From positions 1 to 20,004 of the forward strand of contig JACQPW010000039.1 in the NCBI GenBank assembly GCA_016207285.1: DNA of 20,004 bases, written 5' to 3'. Position numbers and translations under genes: made by a program. This stretch comes from Candidatus Kerfeldbacteria bacterium (GTDB lineage: Bacteria > Patescibacteriota > Patescibacteriia > UBA9570). Below the pieces are notes generated by a model, which saw nothing but the letters and a program-made list of their open reading frames with translations, did not search any database and was not told the origin of the DNA. Positions within the stretch are counted from its first letter, which is position 1, and each line of letters starts with the position of its first letter. Shown piece after piece: positions 1 through 7,138 of this stretch.

Positions 1-31
1 ATTATTATGCCGATTAAACAGTGATGCAGAG

Positions 32-328
32 ATGATGCAGGCATTGTCGCAAGGGGACATGGTGAAACGTTTAAAGCATGCGGGCATCGCTGGAACGGTC
101 CAAGCTAGCATGGCGGTAGAAGCGTTCCGACTGTACCTACAAAGTGAGTTTCCGGATGTAACCTCCATGGAGTGCGAGCCAATGTTTGTGCGCGACTCAG
201 TGTTAGTGGTGCGATCAACGAACCCGGCACTCATGCAAACATTGCGTGAACATGAACCGGACATTACTCACTACATTAAACAAGTTTGCGGTAGTAACAT
301 TACCCGTCTACAGTTTCGCGCCAACTAA
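32..328 (+). CDS. DUF721/DciA-like small protein (possibly 5'-truncated)
   Basis: Small protein of up to 98 residues resembling the DUF721 family, whose best-known member, DciA, loads the replicative helicase in bacteria that lack DnaC. The fold signature is in the second half: a hydrophobic strand (VRDSVLVVRSTNPALMQTL, about residues 52-70), then a helix ending in a short strand (ITRLQFR). This is the usual DUF721 order 'dg.L.V.v.s...a.eL......l...i....g...i..i.fr'. The start is uncertain. The reading frame stays open to the window edge, so the gene may begin upstream. ATG 32 and ATG 59 are both possible; ATG 59 follows a purine-rich aaggggac. The family call rests on pattern only and the protein is too short for certainty. 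It converges on the PBP gene with only 10 bp between stops. Confidence 0.55.
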   Translation: MMQALSQGDMVKRLKHAGIAGTVQASMAVEAFRLYLQSEFPDVTSMECEPMFVRDSVLVVRSTNPALMQTLREHEPDITHYIKQVCGSNITRLQFRAN

Positions 329-338
329 CCACCCTTGA

Positions 339-2954
339 TTACTCCTCCTCGTCCGAAGCATTCTTGTTTTTACTATTCTTGTTTGTATTTGTATTCGTAG
401 TACTCCCGGCGCTGTAGCTAAAAGAGACAGTGGCTTCAGCAGTGTTGTCCCGATCATTGGTTACACGGACAGTGAGAGTGTGGTTGCCGGTGGTGAGTGT
501 GGTGGGCACATAGTCAGAATCAAACGGGCTAGTGGTGGCAAGCGCTACGGTGACGTTATCAATGATGTACTCCACTTTTTTAACGCTGCGGTTAGTGCCC
601 GGGTGAATGCGAGCACTAATAGCAAAGGTCTTACTAGTTAATTTTTCGTCTTCAGCGGGAGAAAGGATGGTTAAGGTTGGGGTCTGGTCGGCTGACCGCA
701 GGTTGCAATCTTCATATTCTGTTTTTTCTGTAATATACTCTGTTTGCCCCTCGGCCCATAATTGAATCGCATCTTCCCATGGTGTGTACATCGGGTCGTC
801 TGCTGGATTGGCCGGTGCGGATCCCAACGGGTCTTCTTTACGTAGGTAATGCAAAATAGTGTGGACTTCTTTAAACTCCTTCTTTTCTTTGAACTCTGCC
901 GGGTAACTAGCTACACACTCGTCTGGAATAATATGTTGGGTGCCTTTGTCTACATACTTTTCTACCTTCTCTCCAATCTCTCCGCTCAACACTGGTTTGT
1001 TGGCGCTAGCGCTGGAAGGAGCATTGAAAGCCTCGTTTGGTAAACCATCTAAGATACGACTCATGTAAGCGTTGGCAATAGGTGCGGCGATGATCACCCC
1101 GTCTGCCAAGTAATCCATAGTGGTATTATCGTTATTGCCTACCCAAACACCGGTAGCAAACGAGGGGGTGTACATTTCTGTCCAAGCATCACGGAACTCT
1201 TGGGTGGTGCCGGTTTTGGCGGCGATGGTTTTTCCGGAAATGTTTAGGGCCGAAAAGCCGGCGCGGGCAGACTGGTCTGATAGGACGCTATTGAGTTGTT
1301 GTACGGCAGCCTTATCAACCACTTGCTGTGAAGAGTCCTGCCACTCATAGAGCACAGTACCTTGGCGATCCTCTACTTTTAAAATAGTAGCTACCGGATG
1401 GCGCTCACCTTCACGGGCAAAGGTAGCAAAAGCCGAGGTATGCTCTAACAGCTTTATTTCACCACCACCTAGGGCTAGCGCCAGACCAAAGCGGTCACGG
1501 TCACCGAGCGTAGTGTAGCCCAAGCTGTCGGCGGTATCGAGCACCTTATCTTTGCCCACCAGGTAGAGGGTTTTAACTGCAGGGATATTGAGAGATTGTC
1601 CAAGGGCGCGGCGCATTGTGAGTGGGCCACTAAAACCACCACTAAAGTTGTTGGGGCTGTAAGGCGCCCCACCAGCCACAGTCAAGTTAGTTTTAACATC
1701 AAATAGAATGGTGTTGGGATTGTAGCCGTTGGCGAAGGCAGTGACATAGACGATTGGTTTAAAGGAGGAGCCGGGTTGTCGGGCACTGGTGGCAACATTA
1801 AATTGGCCGTCGTAGTCTTCAGAGTAGTAATCTTTTGAACCGACCATAGCCAATACCTGCCCGGTGTGGGTATCGATGGAGACTAGCGCCGCATTGCTGC
1901 CGCCGTACTGCTCTACCTTTTCCATGCCATTCGCAATCACTTCCTCAGCAATAACTTGTTTGTCGTAGTCGAGCGTTGTGGTGACGCGTAACCCTTGGTT
2001 AATGAAGTTGCTGCCAAAATCATCTTCCAGCTGTGCAATGACATAGTCTACAAAGTGAGGCGCATCTTTTTTTGCGATCGTGCGCTTTAGTTCAATCGGC
2101 TCCGCTTTAGCAGCCTCGGCCTGTTCGGTGGTAATGTAGCCCTCTTCGGCCATGCGATCTAGGGTGTAATCTTTGCGGGTAAAGAGCGTTTCCTGATCTT
2201 GGGTTACGCGGTTGGGTTTTTGCGGAATAGAGGCTAGCAAAGCACACTCGGCTAAGGTTAAATCCTTGGGCGCTTTATCGAAGTAACTTTGGGAAGCAGC
2301 GGCTACGCCAAGGTTAATACCGCCGTAACCGGCCTCATTTAAATAGAACTCTAGGATCTGGTCTTTGCTGTATTTGCGTTCTAGTTCAACGGATAGAATC
2401 AGTTCTTTAATTTTTCGGGAGTAGGTACGATCTTGACCGACGATGGCTAGCTTCACAAACTGTTGCGTAATCGTGGAGCCGCCGACTTGGCGGTCGCTAG
2501 TGACATTGATACCAGCTGAGCGCATTAGAGCGACCGGATCAAATCCGTGGTGGTTATAAAAGTTTTTATCTTCTAACGCAACGGTGGCCTGGAGCATGTA
2601 GGGAGCAATTTCTTCGATTTTGGTATAGGTGCGACGGACATCTTTACCAGTTTCGTACAGCAGGTGCTCGCCAGTTTTGTCATATATTTTAGTACTTTCG
2701 GCAATTACTCTATTCTCGAGCTGGTCTGGGCTAGGCAGGTCTTTGGCAAACCAGGCGAATACAGCCGCTCCAATGACAAACACCGTGGCCAAGCCAATAG
2801 CACAGATAATTCCAATCCGCTTCAACCAGCGCTGCCAGCGGAGGCGAGCCTTTTTTTTCGCCGCCTTGGTCTCGCCCTTGGTTAGAGGCTTAAGATTACT
2901 ACTCAAATTTTTACTAGACTTACCCTGTGTCGCAACGGGCTTTTTTTGCACCAT
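339..2954 (-). CDS. Class A penicillin-binding protein (PBP1A-like) with C-terminal Ig-like domain
   Basis: Bifunctional peptidoglycan synthase of 871 residues. It polymerises lipid II (glycosyltransferase family 51) and cross-links stem peptides (transpeptidase) outside the membrane. A basic cytoplasmic tail (1-46) precedes one transmembrane helix (about 47-70). GT51 motifs are complete: EDKNFYNHHG at 128-137 with the catalytic Glu128, GGSTITQQ at 158-165, and RKIKELILSVELERKYSK at 180-197. Transpeptidase motifs are complete: SSFK at 396-399 (Ser396 nucleophile), SLN at 454-456 and KTGT at 580-583. After the catalytic part (to about 680) comes a linker, then an Ig-like module resembling Big_7 (from about residue 768, starting PTLTILSPAEDEKL). 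A low-complexity Thr/Asn/Lys tail ends in an acidic DEEE. At 871 residues it is somewhat longer than many class A PBPs because of this extension. It is divergent from tyrS across 49 bp. Confidence 0.96.
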   Translation of the reverse strand: MVQKKPVATQGKSSKNLSSNLKPLTKGETKAAKKKARLRWQRWLKRIGIICAIGLATVFVIGAAVFAWFAKDLPSPDQLENRVIAESTKIYDKTGEHLLYETGKDVRRTYTKIEEIAPYMLQATVALEDKNFYNHHGFDPVALMRSAGINVTSDRQVGGSTITQQFVKLAIVGQDRTYSRKIKELILSVELERKYSKDQILEFYLNEAGYGGINLGVAAASQSYFDKAPKDLTLAECALLASIPQKPNRVTQDQETLFTRKDYTLDRMAEEGYITTEQAEAAKAEPIELKRTIAKKDAPHFVDYVIAQLEDDFGSNFINQGLRVTTTLDYDKQVIAEEVIANGMEKVEQYGGSNAALVSIDTHTGQVLAMVGSKDYYSEDYDGQFNVATSARQPGSSFKPIVYVTAFANGYNPNTILFDVKTNLTVAGGAPYSPNNFSGGFSGPLTMRRALGQSLNIPAVKTLYLVGKDKVLDTADSLGYTTLGDRDRFGLALALGGGEIKLLEHTSAFATFAREGERHPVATILKVEDRQGTVLYEWQDSSQQVVDKAAVQQLNSVLSDQSARAGFSALNISGKTIAAKTGTTQEFRDAWTEMYTPSFATGVWVGNNDNTTMDYLADGVIIAAPIANAYMSRILDGLPNEAFNAPSSASANKPVLSGEIGEKVEKYVDKGTQHIIPDECVASYPAEFKEKKEFKEVHTILHYLRKEDPLGSAPANPADDPMYTPWEDAIQLWAEGQTEYITEKTEYEDCNLRSADQTPTLTILSPAEDEKLTSKTFAISARIHPGTNRSVKKVEYIIDNVTVALATTSPFDSDYVPTTLTTGNHTLTVRVTNDRDNTAEATVSFSYSAGSTTNTNTNKNSKNKNASDEEE

Positions 2955-2963
2955 AATCCGATT

Positions 2964-2969
2964 ACTATA
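2964..2969 (-). promoter_or_regulatory. Probable -10 box for the PBP gene
   Basis: On the minus strand TATAGT lies 9 nt before the PBP ATG, which would give a leader of about 2-3 nt. No convincing -35 is present at 16-18 nt; the spacer holds a run of eight T. There is no Shine-Dalgarno before the ATG. The call rests on the -10 match and on similar spacing at other genes here. Confidence 0.4.
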
Positions 2970-2990
2970 CCAAAAAAAACACGATCATGC

Positions 2991-2996
2991 TAGTGT
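2991..2996 (+). promoter_or_regulatory. Possible -10 box for tyrS
   Basis: TAGTGT sits exactly 7 nt before the tyrS ATG at 3004, the same distance as the stronger -10 boxes of two pilin genes in this window. It matches only the TANNNT skeleton and has no clear -35, so support is weak. No ribosome binding site is visible before ATG 3004. Confidence 0.25.
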
Positions 2997-3003
2997 ACAG
3001 AAC

Positions 3004-4191
3004 ATGGCTGATTTAGATACTTTATTACACCGCGGGGTTGATACCATTTACCCATCCACAGAAGCATTGGGTGAGCTATTAAAGGGCGGCAAAAAGATCA
3101 CGCTGTATTTAGGTGTTGATCCTACTGGCGCGTTGCTACATATTGGTCACACGGTAGTATTGCGTAAATTGGCTCAGTTTCAACAAGCTGGCCATAAAGT
3201 AATCCTGTTGATTGGAGACTTTACCGGCCGCATCGGTGACCCCACGGGTAAAGACAAGGCTCGTGTGCCACTCACACCAGAACAGCTCGCTGATAACGCG
3301 CAAACGTATAAAGAGCAAGCGGCTAAAATTTTAGATTTTGATCATCCTACGAATCCAGTCGAACTGCGCTACAACAGCACCTGGTTGGCCAAACTGACCT
3401 TTGCTGACGTAATCAAGTTGGCGGCACACTTTACTGTGCAGCAGATGCTAGAACGGGACATGTTTGAACAACGGCTGCAAGCCAATAAGCCGATTTCAAT
3501 GCATGAGTTCTTTTACCCGTTGATGCAAGGCTATGATTCGGTGGCGATGGACGTAGATTTAGAAATCGGTGGCACGGATCAGACCTTTAACATGTTAGCC
3601 GGTCGGACGCTGCAGAAAGAAATTAACCACCGCGAAAAATTTGTGATTACCGTGCCCTTGCTGGCGGACTCCAACGGTGTCAAAATTGGAAAATCCGAAG
3701 GTAACGTGATCGCCATCACCGCTGCCCCGGCCGACTTGTACGGCAAGATCATGGCGCTAGGTGATGATGTCATCGTGCAAAGTTTTGAGTTATGTACGGA
3801 TGTGCCGATGGCGGAAATTAAAGAGATTGCACAACAACTAGCCGCTGGGGAAAATCCCAAGTTTGCCAAGATGCGCTTAGCGCGGGAAATTGTCACGTTG
3901 TACCATAATACCGCCGCCGCGGAAGCAGCTGAAGCAGAGTTTCAGCAGGTGTTTGCTGAACATGGTAAGCCGACGGAGATTCCTAAATTACCAATACCCA
4001 CTACTACCGAAGCACTAACGGTGTTGGTTGAATTAAAATTAGCGGACAATAAATCTGCCGCCAAACGGTTATTTGAACAGGGTGGCGTGAAGTTGAATGA
4101 TGTGAAAGTGACGGATTGGAAGGCGCCCCTGATTTTAAAAAGCGGAGATGTTCTACAGGTAGGCAAACGAAGCTTTGTGGAGCTTTGTTAA
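3004..4191 (+). CDS. tyrS: Tyrosyl-tRNA synthetase (type 2-like)
   Basis: Class I aminoacyl-tRNA synthetase of 395 residues that charges tRNA-Tyr in the cytoplasm. The Rossmann core carries LGVDPTGALLHIGH (HIGH at 46-49), GDFTGRIGDPTG at 71-82, and QGYDSVAMDVDLEIGGTDQ at about 175-193, the tyrosine-binding stretch typical of type 2 TyrRS. The second signature is KIGKS at 227-231, a variant of KMSKS. A C-terminal S4-like RNA-binding domain covers about 335-395. The start is set at ATG 3004 because MADLDTLLHRG matches the family N-terminus. The frame is open further upstream (to 2629), but that part runs antisense through the PBP coding region and has no homology. It is convergent with the galT-like gene, with a palindromic repeat between them. 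Confidence 0.96.
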   Translation: MADLDTLLHRGVDTIYPSTEALGELLKGGKKITLYLGVDPTGALLHIGHTVVLRKLAQFQQAGHKVILLIGDFTGRIGDPTGKDKARVPLTPEQLADNAQTYKEQAAKILDFDHPTNPVELRYNSTWLAKLTFADVIKLAAHFTVQQMLERDMFEQRLQANKPISMHEFFYPLMQGYDSVAMDVDLEIGGTDQTFNMLAGRTLQKEINHREKFVITVPLLADSNGVKIGKSEGNVIAITAAPADLYGKIMALGDDVIVQSFELCTDVPMAEIKEIAQQLAAGENPKFAKMRLAREIVTLYHNTAAAEAAEAEFQQVFAEHGKPTEIPKLPIPTTTEALTVLVELKLADNKSAAKRLFEQGGVKLNDVKVTDWKAPLILKSGDVLQVGKRSFVELC

Positions 4192-4208
4192 CCCTTACCC
4201 CAAACCCG

Positions 4209-4293
4209 ACCTCCCCCTTAATCCCCCTCCTTTCAGGAGTGGGAAAAGATCTCACCCTCTTTCCTGAAAGGAGAGAGGGATGGGGAGAGAGGT
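4209..4293. repeat. Imperfect inverted-repeat element in a convergent intergenic gap
   Basis: Two arms of about 30 nt (4209-4238 and 4262-4293) are inverted copies of each other, with an exact 11-bp core (tcctttcagga at 4228-4238; its complement at 4262-4272) around a 23-nt centre that contains agatct. The arms are C-rich on the left and G-rich on the right, unlike the surrounding coding DNA. The wording ('cctcccccttaatcccc' and 'gagagggatggggagaga') resembles short palindromic intergenic repeats found in many unrelated bacterial genomes; that link is from memory. It lies between tyrS and the galT-like gene, which converge, so it could fold as a bidirectional terminator, although no long T-run follows on either strand. 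Confidence 0.7.
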
Positions 4294-4311
4294 CTAGGGG
4301 ATAAAGCCAAA

Positions 4312-5259
4312 CTAGCCTTTCAACTGCGCGCGGTAAAACGCTGCCGCCTCTTCTGGTGGGATCGGATTGATAATCAAGCCAGAACCAATTTCTACACCAG
4401 CCCAGGCGGAGCCGCGTGGGGTTAACTTCATGTACAAGTGTTGGTCAGAGTCGTCTACCAGTTGGTGAAAGTAATAGTTGTAGGGCAAGTACAGTTTATG
4501 GTTGATGGTATAGAGCAATCGTTTCATGATTTTGGCCCACGACAAGCGCTCCGCCTGGGTGAGTAACGCAATGTTGTCGCGGTGTTTTTTGGGAAGAATC
4601 CATACTTCGTAATTATGCATGGAGGCATACGGGCAAAATGCAATGACGTTTTTATCTTCCCAGATAAATCGTGCGCTGGAACGTTCGCGCTTGATCACTG
4701 CACAGTACACACAGGTACTATGCACAAGGCGATAATCCTTTGAATGGTTCGATTTGTCACGAATATGCGGTGGCACAAACTCAGTGGCAAAAATTTGTGA
4801 GTGGGCATGACATAAGGATGCCCCAGCGCGGCCGCCAGCATTTTTAAAAATGAGTACATAATTGAGGCGGGGGTTTTTGGCCAGAGCCGCTGTCCGCTTA
4901 GCATAGACGGCCAGCACGTTCGCCACATGACTAGTGGGTAAATCTTCCAGATGAACATTTGGGTTAGGCGTTTCTACCACCAGTTCGTGTTTACCATACG
5001 CCTTGGGGTTATCTAGCGATACTGCCGGAAACTTATTGGCCGCCACATAGACTTTCCAGTTACGCTTTGAGCCCACGATTGCCAGCGCTGGCTCTTTATT
5101 GATATTCAATGGAGACAGCGGACTGTCTTCAGGACGCAATAGTGGACAGGCTTCGGCCTGCTCAACGTTTGGGTGTGGGCGTTTTTTGCGCAACGGCGCA
5201 ATCAAGACGTATTTTTCTTGGATATAATCTTTACGTAACTCAGATCGCTGCACCGTCAT
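4312..5259 (-). CDS. Galactose-1-phosphate uridylyltransferase-like protein (HIT superfamily)
   Basis: Protein of 315 residues with the GalT fold of two HIT-like halves. GalT moves UMP between UDP-glucose and galactose-1-phosphate through a uridylylated His. The key stretch is NAGGRAGASLCHAHSQ at 140-155. It matches the family's N.G..AGAS..H.H.Q pattern, with His153 as the expected nucleophile; the usual HPH is HAH here. The first half has the typical LVVETPNPNVHLEDL (94-108). The second half has CVYC (183-186) and a VWILPKKH segment. The N-terminal zinc pair (CPxC in many GalTs) is reduced to CPLL at 38-41, while CVYC may form another metal site. Nucleotidyl transfer is well supported, but the sugar substrate is not, since relatives include ADP-glucose and other phosphorylases. 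Its ATG overlaps the retropepsin stop by 4 bp (ATGA), so it ends the yebC operon. Confidence 0.8.
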   Translation of the reverse strand: MTVQRSELRKDYIQEKYVLIAPLRKKRPHPNVEQAEACPLLRPEDSPLSPLNINKEPALAIVGSKRNWKVYVAANKFPAVSLDNPKAYGKHELVVETPNPNVHLEDLPTSHVANVLAVYAKRTAALAKNPRLNYVLIFKNAGGRAGASLCHAHSQIFATEFVPPHIRDKSNHSKDYRLVHSTCVYCAVIKRERSSARFIWEDKNVIAFCPYASMHNYEVWILPKKHRDNIALLTQAERLSWAKIMKRLLYTINHKLYLPYNYYFHQLVDDSDQHLYMKLTPRGSAWAGVEIGSGLIINPIPPEEAAAFYRAQLKG

Positions 5260-5732
5260 GCTTCCTGATAATCATGCTTAGTTGGGTCAATCAGAAAACC
5301 AGCTAAATCTTTTTTTCCAATCAGTACAGAATAAAGCAGAATTTTTCGATCTACGATACTAGCAATAGTGGTGATGTGTTTGTTGTGGAGGTGGAGGTGG
5401 ATGCGCACGTAGGGTCGCACACTGATACCGTTGGTGGCCGGAATAACGCGCACATCGTACAAGCCAGGTATCTGTTTACGTAACTTTGGCGTGATTTGTG
5501 TCCGAATGCGTTCGCGCACGACCTGAAAGTTTTGTTTAGTCATTTTGATCTTTGGCATCAGTCGGCGAAATTCGGTGTAAATAGGCAGTAAGCCAAGTTT
5601 TTTTGCAACTGAAACATCAATAGCGGTGGTACGGGCGCCAGTGTCTATTTTAGCCTTGCGGCGAATAAATTTTTTTGTGTCTGGAATGAATAGTCGAACT
5701 TCTTCTTCTAGACCAATGATCGGTTTACGCAT
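5256..5732 (-). CDS. Retropepsin-like protease ('ATP-dependent zinc protease' family, PF05618/RimB type)
   Basis: Single-domain aspartic protease-like protein of 158 residues. The N-terminal part holds KIDTGARTTAI, with the catalytic-type DTGA at 30-33. The C-terminal part holds the second family block, LIGKKDLAGFLIDPTK, at about 135-150. Despite the family's historical name ('ATP-dependent zinc protease'), these sequences are retropepsin-like and probably act as dimers. Relatives sit beside RimK-type ATP-grasp ligases and are thought to trim the peptide tags those enzymes add. The gene starts 2 bp after the stop of the ATP-grasp fusion gene, and its TGA overlaps the ATG of the galT-like gene. 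That neighbour carries a second copy of the same protease domain. No signal peptide is visible, so it is probably cytoplasmic. Confidence 0.85.
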   Translation of the reverse strand: MRKPIIGLEEEVRLFIPDTKKFIRRKAKIDTGARTTAIDVSVAKKLGLLPIYTEFRRLMPKIKMTKQNFQVVRERIRTQITPKLRKQIPGLYDVRVIPATNGISVRPYVRIHLHLHNKHITTIASIVDRKILLYSVLIGKKDLAGFLIDPTKHDYQEA

Positions 5733-5734
5733 AA

Positions 5735-7138
5735 TTACATCATACCACGGGTTGGGTTGATTAAGAACCCGCCCAAGTCACGGCGTCCAATCACCATCGG
5801 ATGTGACAACTTGTTATCCAGTGCGACGGCTACCAGTGTAGTTATTTTTTTGCCGCCTAACTCAAAAGTTAGGCTTAGCTTGGGTCGAATCAAATACTGC
5901 CCATCCGATCGGACAGCGGCCACATCTACCCAGTCGTCGTGTTGTTCCATAATCCGAGCACGGTAACTTTCTTCGGCGGCTTGAGCACGATCTGCTGCCA
6001 CGCCGCTGGGAATATCAAGCGCCTCTAGAGCTGTGAGCGCTTCCGCAAAGCCAAGCTTTTGTGCCAGTCCTTTCGTAATGGTGGTGGAGGCTAGTCCAGT
6101 GTCGATCAAAGCGCGTAATTGAGAGGCTACGCCCTTTTTGTCATAGACGGTGGTGGTTTCTAGTACTCCCAATACTTGTCCCTGATCAGGGTTCTCTGGG
6201 TGATCATGCCGACCAAACAGTTCTTTGCACACACTTAGCCCCTTAGCAGTGCTGGTGATGGTCAGGCCAGCAACCCGCTCTAAGCGGTCACGCAAAGTAG
6301 CGTGGTTGGCATTTTGAATCTCTAAGCCCGGGTGGCCGTTCACTTCTAAGATCACTGGTCCATATTGCTTGTCTAACACAATATCAACTCCAGCGTAGCC
6401 TAGTCCGATGGCACGCGTTGCTTCAATGCTGATACGCAGAATTTCGTCCCAGCGGGGAATCCGCAGACCACGCAATGCGGTCTTAAAATCTGGATGTTCG
6501 TGTATTTCACCTAGTTCTTTGGAGACAGCAAAGGTAGTTTCTCCAGCGATCAGATCGATACCAACCCCAATGCCACCAATCTGTAGGTTGGCCTTACCCT
6601 GTGAGGCCTTAGTAGGCAGACGTAACATGGCCATCACCGGTACTGAGTTAAAGACGATCACGCGAATATCTGGGACACCTTGGTAGCTGACACTTTTGAA
6701 CTCTTCAGTTAGGCGCAGACGCTCTTCAAAGTAGGCGATGTCCGGAACATTTGACATGGAGAAGTTGCCATCCAACACATTACTGACATGACGCTGTAAA
6801 TCCGCAACGCCATAGGTTTCCTCACCGGTGCTAATCCAGCGACCCTGTTTGTCCTTACCGTACAGCACAACAATGCCGCCGCCACCGAGGCCAAAGTTTG
6901 GTTTGACCACGATACTACTAGGTAGACTACTCCAATCAAAGTTAAACAGTTCCTTACGATTATGGATGGTGCCGTACAGTTTTGCAGTAGGCAAACCAGC
7001 CGCTAGGAGCTTCTCTTTGGTGGCCAACTTATTGTTAGCGGTTTTAACCGATCGGCTAGTATTATACGGTCGTACAAATACCAAGTTGCGGGCATTCATC
7101 CCCAAGATAGCATTGGCACGCGTAAACCAGGAGGCCAT
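5735..7138 (-). CDS. RimK-related ATP-grasp ligase fused to a retropepsin-like domain
   Basis: Fusion of 467 residues. The N-terminal part (about 1-295) is an ATP-grasp enzyme of the alpha-L-glutamate ligase-related / sugar-transfer-associated type (TIGR02291/PF14397, recalled). It has LGMNARN at 12-18, NNKLATKEKLLAAGLPTAKL at 35-54, a nucleotide-binding KPNFGLGGGGIVVL at 79-92, and the metal-binding pair in ILEVNGHPGLEIQNAN (Glu265, Asn267). Such enzymes join an amino acid or peptide to a carboxylate using ATP. The C-terminal part (about 320-467) is a retropepsin-like domain with ALIDTG (Asp346) and MVIGRRDLGGFLINPTR at the end. The two protease blocks are separated by an Ala/Glu-rich insert (about 365-410). 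TAATG coupling joins the gene to the upstream 7TM gene. The substrate is unknown. Confidence 0.85.
   Translation of the reverse strand: MASWFTRANAILGMNARNLVFVRPYNTSRSVKTANNKLATKEKLLAAGLPTAKLYGTIHNRKELFNFDWSSLPSSIVVKPNFGLGGGGIVVLYGKDKQGRWISTGEETYGVADLQRHVSNVLDGNFSMSNVPDIAYFEERLRLTEEFKSVSYQGVPDIRVIVFNSVPVMAMLRLPTKASQGKANLQIGGIGVGIDLIAGETTFAVSKELGEIHEHPDFKTALRGLRIPRWDEILRISIEATRAIGLGYAGVDIVLDKQYGPVILEVNGHPGLEIQNANHATLRDRLERVAGLTITSTAKGLSVCKELFGRHDHPENPDQGQVLGVLETTTVYDKKGVASQLRALIDTGLASTTITKGLAQKLGFAEALTALEALDIPSGVAADRAQAAEESYRARIMEQHDDWVDVAAVRSDGQYLIRPKLSLTFELGGKKITTLVAVALDNKLSHPMVIGRRDLGGFLINPTRGMM

Noticed and set aside
339..3000. Genetic code 25 (TGA as Gly)
   Set aside because: TGA ends genes at expected family lengths with coupled starts (for example 5256-5258 and 17795-17797), so the standard bacterial code applies.
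2629..3003. Upstream extension of the tyrS reading frame
   Set aside because: It runs antisense through the 5' part of the PBP gene, gives low-complexity sequence without homology, and the TyrRS family N-terminus begins at 3004.
3579..3896. Open frame on the minus strand inside tyrS
   Set aside because: Shadow of the conserved TyrRS coding sequence, with no recognisable domain and no start signals.
4116..4304. Short plus-strand open frame across the end of tyrS and the palindromic repeat
   Set aside because: Overlaps tyrS in another frame and reads through a non-coding inverted repeat; the translation is Pro/Leu/Arg-rich noise.
6408..6686. Plus-strand open frame opposite the ATP-grasp gene
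   Set aside because: Antisense shadow of a well-supported gene.
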